DNA from: Paenibacillus sp. SY21-1
GTDB taxonomy: Bacteria; Bacillota; Bacilli; Paenibacillales; Paenibacillaceae
Direction of reading: 5' to 3'
Length of the DNA stretch: 64,000 bases
Assembly: GCF_005222705.1 (NCBI RefSeq)
Contig: NZ_STGF01000027.1
Location: forward strand, 37,422-101,421
Below are positions 8,901 through 16,962 of this stretch, one piece after another. The notes under the pieces are model-generated. The model worked only from the letters and a program-made list of their open reading frames with translations, was not told the DNA's origin and searched no databases. The position numbers and the translations under genes were made by a program. Position 1 is the first letter of the stretch; the number at the start of each line of letters is the position of its first letter.

Positions 8901-10487
8901 TTAATTTGTATTCTTTATTTTCCAATCCATTATGTATTCTCCTGCTGTTTTACCGCCATCAGTTTCATTTTTATAGTTAATATAAAACCAAGTTGGACCT
9001 TCAACTGGATATACTAATATCCTCGGATATTCATCTAATGAATATTCATCTCTAATATCCTTATACATGATTGGCACTAATACATTTCCTTGGACATCAA
9101 CAAATCCTTCCAGTCCGTTATGCTGCACCTTTATTCCGCCGTCATGTATTTTATAACTGCGCATATGATCAAACTGTCCCAATGGAATCGTATATTGTCC
9201 ATGTTTATTAACAACTCCAACTTTGCCATCCTGATGTACCCTAAAGAATCCATCACCTAAATATGAAACATTTTCTGCCATTGGACAGGAAATAATAACA
9301 CGATTATCAATACTTACAACACTAACACCATTTCCATTTTTAACATAAACACAAATCGTTCCATCCATAATGCAATAATTGTTATCAATAGAGCTATATT
9401 CGAATAAAATCGTTCCGTCAAAATTGGCTACTGCCATCCGATACATCGTTTCATACTCTTCTTCTTTGCTGCTTAAGCAGACTAGCAACTTTTTATCACG
9501 CTCGTAATCTCCAAAATCGTTATCGCCAATAACTTGTATCGACGAATATTGCGGTTTAAAGACCCACCCTTTCTTCGGGTCTAACACTCCGAATGACTCT
9601 GCGTATGATGAATTAATGGAAGAACAAATTATAAAAAATCTTTTTTTCCCGTCTGGCAGAACAATATATTCGTCATCAAAATTAGAAAATTTAGCTTCAA
9701 GGAGCTTCTTTCCACTAATAATACTTAGTAGTCCTACCTTGTTATTACTTTGTTCGTTTTTCAAATCAACAAAAGTTGCAAGACCATGGTAATCACAGTA
9801 ACCAAGTTTCTGCACATATTCAAATTCATCTCTGATTAGCTGTCCTTTAAAGTTAATAATACAGTCATATTCGCGCAGCATCTTGGTATTTAGCCCCGTA
9901 GACGATACGATTGCGCCTTTAGTGGGTGTAAATTGTCCGATATCTCTAATGGTACCGATTCGAGATTCTTCCACATTTCCTATCACATCAATAATATGTA
10001 CTTCTCCATCTGCATTTGCAATTAAAGCCTTACCTCCTTTAAACTCTCCAACCCATACGACATTGCTTGGAAAATTTTTATTTATTACAAAATGCGCGAG
10101 AATATAGGTTTGCGGAAAATCTGTTTTGGCTAAATAATCTTTTTTAAGTTTAAGCTTCTCCGGAATAACTGACGAGACAAAGCCTGCATGACTAGGATTT
10201 TTTATATTATTGATAACTGGAGCGTAACCGTCTTTAAATTCTCCGATATACTCAAAGTATTGTTTGTACCAAGTTACAGGATCAGAATTATCCGTATTAA
10301 AGGTTGAGACATGATGTATTTGTTCGACATACTTTGTTCCACATTGACTGCAAAAAATATCATTCGGCTCCAGAGGATTAGCGCATCCTTGGCATTTTTT
10401 TTGTTTAATTACTTTAGAGCCGCATTGGCTGCAAAACTTTGAATCTTCTTTTAATGTTGCTCCGCATGTACATTGAATTTCTAACAT
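8901..10487 (-). CDS. Double zinc-ribbon, WG-repeat (KWG) protein
   Basis: 528 residues. The N-terminus carries two zinc-ribbon units with four CxxC-type knuckles (CTCG, CSQCGSK, CQGCANP, CSQCGTK) in the first ~52 residues. From ~75 onward there are WG/KWG-like beta repeats (EFKDGYAPVINN, EFKGGKALIANADG, DGKVGVVNKHGQY, NGLEGFVDVQGNVLVP). No signal peptide or membrane segment is seen, so it is probably cytoplasmic. WG-repeat proteins are thought to be protein-interaction scaffolds; no enzymatic role is known to me. The start is ATG 10487 behind AGGGTGG. It opens the accessory island on the minus strand, downstream of a small orphan gene. Function not recognised beyond the domains. Confidence 0.75.
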   Translation of the reverse strand: MLEIQCTCGATLKEDSKFCSQCGSKVIKQKKCQGCANPLEPNDIFCSQCGTKYVEQIHHVSTFNTDNSDPVTWYKQYFEYIGEFKDGYAPVINNIKNPSHAGFVSSVIPEKLKLKKDYLAKTDFPQTYILAHFVINKNFPSNVVWVGEFKGGKALIANADGEVHIIDVIGNVEESRIGTIRDIGQFTPTKGAIVSSTGLNTKMLREYDCIINFKGQLIRDEFEYVQKLGYCDYHGLATFVDLKNEQSNNKVGLLSIISGKKLLEAKFSNFDDEYIVLPDGKKRFFIICSSINSSYAESFGVLDPKKGWVFKPQYSSIQVIGDNDFGDYERDKKLLVCLSSKEEEYETMYRMAVANFDGTILFEYSSIDNNYCIMDGTICVYVKNGNGVSVVSIDNRVIISCPMAENVSYLGDGFFRVHQDGKVGVVNKHGQYTIPLGQFDHMRSYKIHDGGIKVQHNGLEGFVDVQGNVLVPIMYKDIRDEYSLDEYPRILVYPVEGPTWFYINYKNETDGGKTAGEYIMDWKIKNTN

Positions 10488-10529
10488 ATATGACCCACCC
10501 TATTCTAATTGTTGTTTTGTCACTAGCGC

Positions 10530-10805
10530 TTATCTAGTACAATAAAGTTTGTGCATCTTTCCGCAAGCAGCCGATAGCTTCGTTACGCAGGAACTTGGGA
10601 CTCCACTACGAATTAAATAATCTTTAAAATAACCTTTCCATATATTCATTTTCTGGTTAGACGTCCATACACCTATTCCATATCTTTGAAAATAACATTG
10701 ATCAGCGTAGTTGCAACCAGCCCATAACACGTGCTCATAATCTGCGAATCTACCTCTTGTTTCTATATTAAAATGCTGCAATGCTGCTGTAAACGGTACA
10801 GCCAT
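10530..10805 (-). CDS. Small hypothetical protein, cysteine-containing
   Basis: 91 residues with four cysteines (AGCNYADQC, SSC, AACG, YCTR region) and aromatic-rich YGIGVW and WKGYFKDYL. GAGGAAAG lies just upstream of ATG 10805, a credible ribosome site, and the gene sits 42 bases before the zinc-ribbon/WG gene on the same strand. No signal peptide or known family is recognised. It is divergent from the WYL regulator across a 96-base gap that must hold both promoters. Confidence 0.5.
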   Translation of the reverse strand: MAVPFTAALQHFNIETRGRFADYEHVLWAGCNYADQCYFQRYGIGVWTSNQKMNIWKGYFKDYLIRSGVPSSCVTKLSAACGKMHKLYCTR

Positions 10806-10901
10806 TCTCTTTCCTCGTTTCTATTGTCAATTTATATTGACGGAATCCTTCCAATCCCTGTACACTTCAATTGCAGATCATAATCGTAGGAGGGCAGCGG
10901 G

Positions 10902-11921
10902 ATGGAGAATAATCGATCATTAATTTTATATATTTATCATGTACTTACACAACATTCTAACACCGAACGTTACTTAAATGCATCGCAGATTTCCAGGTAT
11001 ATTAAAGAAGAATTTAATCTCGTCGAAGAGCCTAACCGGAAGACGATCTATTCCCATCTCAAGCAGCTTAAAGAGCTTTCAGATCTAGGCTTGTTAAACG
11101 GCGAATTATTGTCTGTAGAACAAAACAACAAAGTCGTCGGCCATTATATCATTCCGGACTTCACTAAATCGGAAATCAAGTTGCTCTGTGACGCAGTCGC
11201 CTCATCCCGATTTATTTCTAAAACATATAGCAAAGAATTAATCAGTAAATTAAGTGCATCGTACGGTAAAGAATTTGCTAACAAATACAACCATATCCTA
11301 GAGTCAAAAAGCAATAACCACAGAACGTATAATGCCGATTTCTTCGATAGTATTGAAGAACTTTCCGATGCCATTGAGAAGCACAAGAAGGTAACCTTTC
11401 AGTATTTGCAATATGATTTAAACAAAAATCTTGAGCCTAAATATACAGAAAATAACGGCTACATAACAGTTAGTCCATACTACTTGATTTGGGCAATTAA
11501 TCATTACTATTTGTTTTGTAAGCCGGTAACAAAGGATGAACGCAGGTTCCTTCGTGTCGATAAAATCAGAAACGTCGTCATATCGGAAGACAAGATCGAG
11601 CCTCTCCCAGCACATTTTAATATTCACGATTATTCAAGGAACCAGGCCTTCATGTTCGGCGGAGAGAACGAGACCATCCGTTTCCGCTGCCAAATGCGCA
11701 TGTTGGGTCAGGTCATTGATTTCTTCGGTGAAGATGTGTCAATTAAACCGCTTGACCAGGAATTTTTCGAAGTCACAGTATTCACTTCCATTGACAGCAT
11801 TAAATATTGGGTACTCCAATATATAACGGCTATCGATCAGATTCGTCCTGTGAAACTCCGCAATATTATTGCCGACTATCTGGAAGATGCCATTGCAAGG
11901 ATAAACCATGCAGATAAATAA
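10902..11921 (+). CDS. WYL-domain helix-turn-helix transcriptional regulator
   Basis: 339 residues. A winged-helix N-terminus (~1-75; NASQISRYIKEEFNL, RKTIYSHLKQLKEL) is followed by a WYL domain (~150-235) with YITVSPYYLIWAINHYYLFC and RFLRVDKIRNVVI, and a WCX-like C-terminus. GGAGG precedes ATG 10902 by 8 bases. WYL regulators (BrxR/CapW types) often repress phage-defence operons and respond to nucleic-acid ligands. Here it stands between the WG/small-gene pair and the nuclease-like gene, consistent with local control of the island; that role is inferred. Confidence 0.85.
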   Translation: MENNRSLILYIYHVLTQHSNTERYLNASQISRYIKEEFNLVEEPNRKTIYSHLKQLKELSDLGLLNGELLSVEQNNKVVGHYIIPDFTKSEIKLLCDAVASSRFISKTYSKELISKLSASYGKEFANKYNHILESKSNNHRTYNADFFDSIEELSDAIEKHKKVTFQYLQYDLNKNLEPKYTENNGYITVSPYYLIWAINHYYLFCKPVTKDERRFLRVDKIRNVVISEDKIEPLPAHFNIHDYSRNQAFMFGGENETIRFRCQMRMLGQVIDFFGEDVSIKPLDQEFFEVTVFTSIDSIKYWVLQYITAIDQIRPVKLRNIIADYLEDAIARINHADK

Positions 11922-11939
11922 TAGGCAATAAAGCGATAT

Positions 11940-13085
11940 TTATTCATTAATACTTACATCAACTCCCAAAGCAATCAGCAGTTTCGCGAAATCCCTGATA
12001 GCAGAGCCGCGGCTCTTATTGCACTCCATGTAATAGCCACCGTAACTAATAGGAGCAACAAAAGCGTTACCGTTCGGATGCTCCATCTTTCGGCTGATTA
12101 AATAACGTTTGTTGGAGGTGGCATACGGAATGAGTTCCTCCTTCACAATCTTGTGCTCGACTAGAAACTTCAATCCAGACGTGAAAAACTCGGGAACAGT
12201 TGTCCCTTCTATTTTGGTTTGGTTGGCAATGAGCACAAGTCGGTCCGAGGAGTTCTTTTCCATCGGGAATTTAAAATCCGTTGTATCAGCAAGCGCTGCT
12301 TGAATGGCCATGAATGTATCCTTATGCCTTTCAAACAATTCAAGTGCAAGTTCCTTCTCTTCATCCGTCACGGCTAATTTTCTCCCATCCGATTGTGGAA
12401 TTTTTAATAAATCAATGTATTGTTCAACAAGTAATTTCACTTGAGGATTCAGTTTCGGGTGCCTAACGATCGGTGTTAACACAAAATCATGAAGAATTTG
12501 ATAGTCCATGCAGAACCAATCAGAACTCCCCACCGTCTCCTCGACTGTAATCTTCATCGAATACAGAGGCGCAAGCAGAACGGGGATAATCGTGTAGCCC
12601 TCATAATTTCTCCGCACCCAATCCAAATATTTATCACATTGCTCTCTACTGACCGATGCTTTCACTTTCTGTTCGATAAAGAGGATCATGTTAGTATGCT
12701 GTTCTTCACCATCGACTTGAACAAAAACATCAAACTTGCCTATCTCGCAGCTTAACTCCTTCCTACTTTCTTGATTAGGATAGACATTCGCTTGTGTTAA
12801 ATCAGCTTCGGCTGCAATGCGTGACAGCTTGCTCTTATTCACAGCTTTTCCGCAAAGCGCTGAATGTAAAGCAGCCGCCAGAAAACGCTTAAGAGTAAAA
12901 TCTTGCAAGCCATGGCTGCTTCGCGGGTCCAATAACCACCCCATAAACATGGAATGCCAAGTTTCCGTGTATGTACGACCAATAATATTGAAAAAATTAG
13001 GCCGGCTCACTATCGCTTCCATTTTCGAAAAATTCTCATCCGATATCAAATGAAATAGTTTTTCTGATAAAGATATATGATCCAA
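11940..13085 (-). CDS. PD-(D/E)XK nuclease superfamily protein
   Basis: 381 residues. The start is TTG 13085, with GGGGGA 7 bases upstream and no nearby ATG. The N-terminus resembles PDDEXK_9-type proteins (ETWHSMFMGWLLDPRSSHGLQ). The putative catalytic core is KFDVFVQVDGE followed by ILFIEQKVKA, i.e. D...(E)xK with the lysine in a hydrophobic strand, at ~130-170. Such proteins are often orphan restriction-like nucleases in defence islands. It is convergent with the WYL regulator (18 bases apart) and 282 bases downstream of the three-gene operon on the same strand, behind that operon's terminator. Target and activity are unknown. Confidence 0.7.
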   Translation of the reverse strand: MDHISLSEKLFHLISDENFSKMEAIVSRPNFFNIIGRTYTETWHSMFMGWLLDPRSSHGLQDFTLKRFLAAALHSALCGKAVNKSKLSRIAAEADLTQANVYPNQESRKELSCEIGKFDVFVQVDGEEQHTNMILFIEQKVKASVSREQCDKYLDWVRRNYEGYTIIPVLLAPLYSMKITVEETVGSSDWFCMDYQILHDFVLTPIVRHPKLNPQVKLLVEQYIDLLKIPQSDGRKLAVTDEEKELALELFERHKDTFMAIQAALADTTDFKFPMEKNSSDRLVLIANQTKIEGTTVPEFFTSGLKFLVEHKIVKEELIPYATSNKRYLISRKMEHPNGNAFVAPISYGGYYMECNKSRGSAIRDFAKLLIALGVDVSINE

Positions 13086-13328
13086 TTATGTTTCCCCCAA
13101 CTTACATCAAAATTAATTGTTCAAACAAACCATGTTCCAGCGCTTACCCTCTATTATCATCAGGGAAATGTCCCTTCTTCATTTAGAGTAACACAGCAGG
13201 TGTCCAAAAAAATGGTCAACAACAATAATTAACCGTTTGTAGACAGACACTAGGGGGCTCAACTCTCCCACGATTAATTCCTGCCTACAAGAAAAATACC
13301 TATACTTGACTCACCCACATATAAAAAA
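13086..13328. other. Non-coding gap in the accessory island
   Basis: No gene is seen. It must hold the promoter of the nuclease-like gene. A stretch around 13200-13255 with a TGTCCAAAAAA-like border hints at an old insertion-sequence end, but nothing firm. Confidence 0.3.
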
Positions 13329-13347
13329 CACGCCAATCATTGGCGTG
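13329..13347 (-). terminator. Rho-independent terminator of the DUF262/AAA operon
   Basis: On the minus strand CACGCCAA and TTGGCGTG form an 8-bp stem with a tight loop followed by TTTTTTAT. It lies 20 bases after the last gene of the three-gene operon. Confidence 0.8.
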
Positions 13348-13367
13348 CTAAAATACAGATACATTTA

Positions 13368-14303
13368 TCATGTATTGAAATTCTTGACCGGCAAATGCTT
13401 ACCGCAATGTCCGATATATATAATTCTTTTAGATTTATCCACGAAATAATGAATACGGATATAATTCCCGATTTTAACATGCCACTCAAACAATTCACTA
13501 TGCTGTTGTCCAGGTATTGTAAACAGCCTCTCATTGCGATAATAAGCTTCTTTCATCGTCTCGGAACTTTCCTTGGATATTTCCAGACCTGTTGCTTGCC
13601 GAAACTTCTCAATACGTTCAGCTTCATCGATACTTTCGACAATATTGTGCAGCTCTAGCGCTACTAACGCCAGAAGCGCCGCATGTACTTCAGAAAAACG
13701 GTTAAGAAAATTATGTCTTCTTGCACTCTTCTTTGCAGATTCCAAAATAAAAAGCTGCTGTAAATTGCGACCATTAATATCATCGAACACGTCTTGTATG
13801 CTTCTGAATGGATTCAATAATCGCAATTTTTCAAGAAGAGTCTCCTTCCCAATCGCGTTCCAAGCATCCATTAATTCTGAACCTTTTGAGAGAGAGTAGC
13901 TCGGACTTTTTAGCACTGGTTCTGAAGCGGGAGATACAATTCCCTCATGTTTATCATTAAAGCAAATATGAAGAAGCTTCTCAGCAAAGGTATCTCGATA
14001 TACCTCAGGAGCAATGGTAAGACCTGCTACAAGTGTTTGATCATTATAATGTGGGCCTTGATTGACATATCCCATAATAAGCTTTAGATCTTCCGTCGTC
14101 TTTGGCATCTCGAATAGAAATTCTCGAAGTTCTTGCTTATTGCCAAGCTTTGTTTTCCAAATTTGTTCGTAAAATCGAATGCTTGCGCCTTCCTCGCGCG
14201 CGCAGGCTGACAACGAAGCAATCTCTTTCAGACACGTTTTAAATTCTTCAACATTTGCATTTGCACCAACAAAAATAGAATGATTAAAATATAGATCCCT
14301 CAT
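13368..14303 (-). CDS. Unknown protein with possible RelE-like C-terminal tail, third gene of candidate defence operon
   Basis: 311 residues, overlapping the ATPase gene by 4 bases (ATGA), so almost surely translated with it. The body (~1-255) is helical and unrecognised (e.g. LLNPFRSIQDVFDD, EVHAALLALVALELHNIV). The last ~50 residues (FEWHVKIGNYIRIHYFVDKS, then IIYIGHCGKHLPV) look like the final strands of a RelE/ParE/HigB-fold toxin. That resemblance is by eye and unproven. As the terminal partner of a DUF262 protein and an AAA ATPase it could be the effector. No signal peptide. Confidence 0.65.
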   Translation of the reverse strand: MRDLYFNHSIFVGANANVEEFKTCLKEIASLSACAREEGASIRFYEQIWKTKLGNKQELREFLFEMPKTTEDLKLIMGYVNQGPHYNDQTLVAGLTIAPEVYRDTFAEKLLHICFNDKHEGIVSPASEPVLKSPSYSLSKGSELMDAWNAIGKETLLEKLRLLNPFRSIQDVFDDINGRNLQQLFILESAKKSARRHNFLNRFSEVHAALLALVALELHNIVESIDEAERIEKFRQATGLEISKESSETMKEAYYRNERLFTIPGQQHSELFEWHVKIGNYIRIHYFVDKSKRIIYIGHCGKHLPVKNFNT

Positions 14304-15604
14304 TCTATGAGCCCCAGTAAATCTTGATATGTCTGATCAAAAAATTGATCTGGCCATTCTTCGATTTTCCCATCCTTCGTAACAGTAATTGGAGTATAGC
14401 TAATGTCCCCGTCCTGTTTCATGAAGAAGTAAATACAAATTCGATCCAGCAACTCGTTTCGTTCCTTAATACGCAGGCGCACCCGGTTTACGATATGCTC
14501 GCTGTGTGTCTCAATAACAAGCTTGCGGCCATTCTCTATTGCAAAAATACATAAATCAACGAACTGGGCTTGCAGCTTTGGATGCAAGTCTAGCTCAGGA
14601 TTTTCAATTAACAGAATATCGTTTTGCTTACTGGTCAAGATTAACACGAGCATCGGCAACAACTGAGATATACCCGACCCCACTTGCTGCAAGGTAAATT
14701 TAATGTTTCTTTTCGGTTCATGAACAAATAACTTGCTTTTATCTTTATATAACTCGGACCGAATACGGTATTCCGAGCCGAGCAAATCATGAATCCATTG
14801 ATCGAATAATTCATAGAATATATACTTACTATCCTTTGAACGAAGAAAATCAATATGGTCGTTAAATCGGTTCCTGATTAATTCTGCTGTATCTTCACCA
14901 GAAAGCCCCATTACTTGGAGAACACCTTCTCTAGCAGGTTTTTGACTGTCTGGGGCACGATGTGCTTTTAAATAACGAATGTGGTCGGTATGTAACATGG
15001 CTAAATATGTTCGGATTTTCTCAAGTTCCTGTGAACAAAAAAAACGTTCAGTCATATCTGGATTTTTATAAAAAACAGACTCAGGAACAATACCCACAAA
15101 TCTTGCATAGCCCTCTTCGGTATCTCCTGTAACTCTAAACAAAGTTACATTATTTTCGTTTTTATACAACTGAAACTCAATTATACGAGGTTCATTATCA
15201 ATTTTATTATACGAAATCGTTATTTTCGTCAGCAGCGCTTCGTCTTCTTCAGTGAATCCTAGGGGTACAAATTTAATTTGAGAATGATAAATAACCTGAA
15301 CTCGCAGGTTTTCAAAAGCATCCTGTTTTAAAAAATCCTGCTCGAATGTAGTTACAAACTCGATCGCATCATTACGATCTGACTCTTTGTTTAATATATC
15401 TGAAAATTGTCCGAGCCGAAGTTTACTCGTGTCTAGTGTCGTATATACTCCGTTAAATTTGTTCTGAGTTAACAAGTAGATGCCTTGCAAAACCGAAGAC
15501 TTCCCCGAATTGTTGGTGCCCGAAACTATAGTTAACCCCGGTAGCTCAAACCTGCTGCGGGCGGCATGTCCTTTGAAATCCTTCAAATCGATATTGAGTA
15601 ACAT
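14300..15604 (-). CDS. AAA family ATPase, DUF3696 / OLD-like type
   Basis: 434 residues. Walker A GTNNSGKSS (~29-37), signature-like QVGSGISQLLPML (~307-319), Walker B ILLIENPELDLHP (~330-342) and the downstream ETHSEHIVNRVR are all intact. The C-terminus (DGKIEEWPDQFFDQTYQDLL) matches the DUF3696 tail. The ABC/SMC-like ATPase head lacks a TOPRIM extension, so it differs from full-length OLD nucleases. Such ATPases are sensors or regulators in many phage-defence operons. AAAGGGG lies 5 bases before ATG 15604. It is 15 bases after the DUF262-like gene and overlaps the next gene by 4. Confidence 0.85.
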   Translation of the reverse strand: MLLNIDLKDFKGHAARSRFELPGLTIVSGTNNSGKSSVLQGIYLLTQNKFNGVYTTLDTSKLRLGQFSDILNKESDRNDAIEFVTTFEQDFLKQDAFENLRVQVIYHSQIKFVPLGFTEEDEALLTKITISYNKIDNEPRIIEFQLYKNENNVTLFRVTGDTEEGYARFVGIVPESVFYKNPDMTERFFCSQELEKIRTYLAMLHTDHIRYLKAHRAPDSQKPAREGVLQVMGLSGEDTAELIRNRFNDHIDFLRSKDSKYIFYELFDQWIHDLLGSEYRIRSELYKDKSKLFVHEPKRNIKFTLQQVGSGISQLLPMLVLILTSKQNDILLIENPELDLHPKLQAQFVDLCIFAIENGRKLVIETHSEHIVNRVRLRIKERNELLDRICIYFFMKQDGDISYTPITVTKDGKIEEWPDQFFDQTYQDLLGLIE

Positions 15605-15619
15605 ACGTACCCCTTTCTA

Positions 15620-16651
15620 TTAAATTTTATTAGACCAGGCTTCATAGCGGTAGAAGACGTTTTTCTTTGATGTAGGATCTTTCAGCAGTGAACTTACGAA
15701 TAGTTCATCATTATCTAATATTCGATCCACACGCCTACGTAATTCATGCAGATTGTTGTTATGTAGTGGAAATTGATGCCGTGTTAAAACAACTGCCAGC
15801 CATTCAAAAAAAGAAATATTAGCTTCAACTTTCCCTTTCAGAGATGGATGAAATTCCTCCTCGTCCCCATAAAGCAAACACATAGCCTCCATTGTCTCTT
15901 GAAATATGCGGTTACTCGATAGTATTCTTGTCGAGTCGTCTAAGTATTTATTTATGAATTGTGTTAAATTCCCATTATAATGATAGTAGCCTCCGTCCGC
16001 AAAAGCGAGAAAACGCAAGATAACTTCTTGCTCGTAAGACTTAGGAATCTTCCCCTTAATAGCCCGATTGAATTCCCGATTATTTGAATTCTCCGCAAGT
16101 AAGCGTTGAAACTCTGCCTCGATCAAGAGCACCCGAAACTGTTCAGGTTTCATTCGCTGAGAGCCCTCATGAATACGTTTGACGATCTCGTGACGCATTG
16201 CCGGATGAGTTTCACTTTTAATTACATGGACTGAAATCGAATAATCTTGAAGTTTCCTTCGAATTGAAGCTTCTAACCTATTAAATCGAAATTCATTGAG
16301 ATGTGACATTAAAGACATGCCGCTCAATCGGAAATGATCTTCTAGAAAATCGAAAAAACAACTTAACCTGTGATGACCATCAAGAACAATCATTGGACCT
16401 GACCTCATCTCAGCCAAATAGATCGGTGGAAGCGGAATATTGAGTAATGCTGACTCAATTACCCTAGATTTTTTTCTCAAATCCCATTTGGGGAAGTGAC
16501 TGAATTGGGGATTCATATACAAACGGTTGGAACGCTGATAACTATACAATTCATACAACGAAATGTGCATGTACTCGATCATGACTCTACGATCGAATTC
16601 TGATATATCGTGCACTCCATTACCGTTTTTTTCACGAATTGGACCGTACAT
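15620..16651 (-). CDS. DUF262-like (ParB/GmrSD N-terminal type) protein
   Basis: 343 residues. Around residues 70-100 it has IESALLNIPLPPIYLAE and IVLDGHHRLSCFFDF, the DUF262 pattern in which DGQQRL is replaced by DGHHRL. A DUF1524 HNH nuclease half, as in GmrD, is absent; the helical C-terminus is unrecognised. DUF262 domains occur in type IV restriction (GmrS) and other defence proteins as NTP-dependent modules. First gene of the operon, with AGGGGATG upstream of ATG 16651. The missing nuclease domain suggests the effector is a partner gene. Confidence 0.8.
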   Translation of the reverse strand: MYGPIREKNGNGVHDISEFDRRVMIEYMHISLYELYSYQRSNRLYMNPQFSHFPKWDLRKKSRVIESALLNIPLPPIYLAEMRSGPMIVLDGHHRLSCFFDFLEDHFRLSGMSLMSHLNEFRFNRLEASIRRKLQDYSISVHVIKSETHPAMRHEIVKRIHEGSQRMKPEQFRVLLIEAEFQRLLAENSNNREFNRAIKGKIPKSYEQEVILRFLAFADGGYYHYNGNLTQFINKYLDDSTRILSSNRIFQETMEAMCLLYGDEEEFHPSLKGKVEANISFFEWLAVVLTRHQFPLHNNNLHELRRRVDRILDNDELFVSSLLKDPTSKKNVFYRYEAWSNKI

Positions 16652-16962
16652 TTTCTCATCCCCTTACTAACAGCATTGCCCACTTTTATAAGATAATAAT
16701 CATCATTTCGATTATAGCATAACGATAAAATAATTCACAAAATTGCGTTGTCCAGAACGTAGACTGAAAACAACACCAATTGCTCCTCTTCATTTTCTGC
16801 AGATTCTGGCTTGTTGTAGTAGTTACCCCAACTGCCTATTAATTAGGAATGAAGCCACAAAAAAGTCCACACCCTGAACAAAGAGATGTGGACTTCACAA
16901 AATAGTAATCGCCATATGTTGTTTGTTTCTGTTTAAGTTCTGCTAGTAGCTCCCAGCCAACG
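16652..16962. other. Intergenic region with operon promoter and a terminator
   Basis: Holds the AT-rich upstream region of the DUF262-like gene (about 16680-16750) and a hairpin at 16863-16895. No gene is seen. Confidence 0.5.
16863..16895 (-). terminator. Rho-independent terminator after the SGNH hydrolase
   Basis: AAGTCCACA at 16863-16871 pairs with TGTGGACTT at 16887-16895; on the minus strand a run of T follows. It is placed to end the operon whose last gene stops at 16963. Confidence 0.75.
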
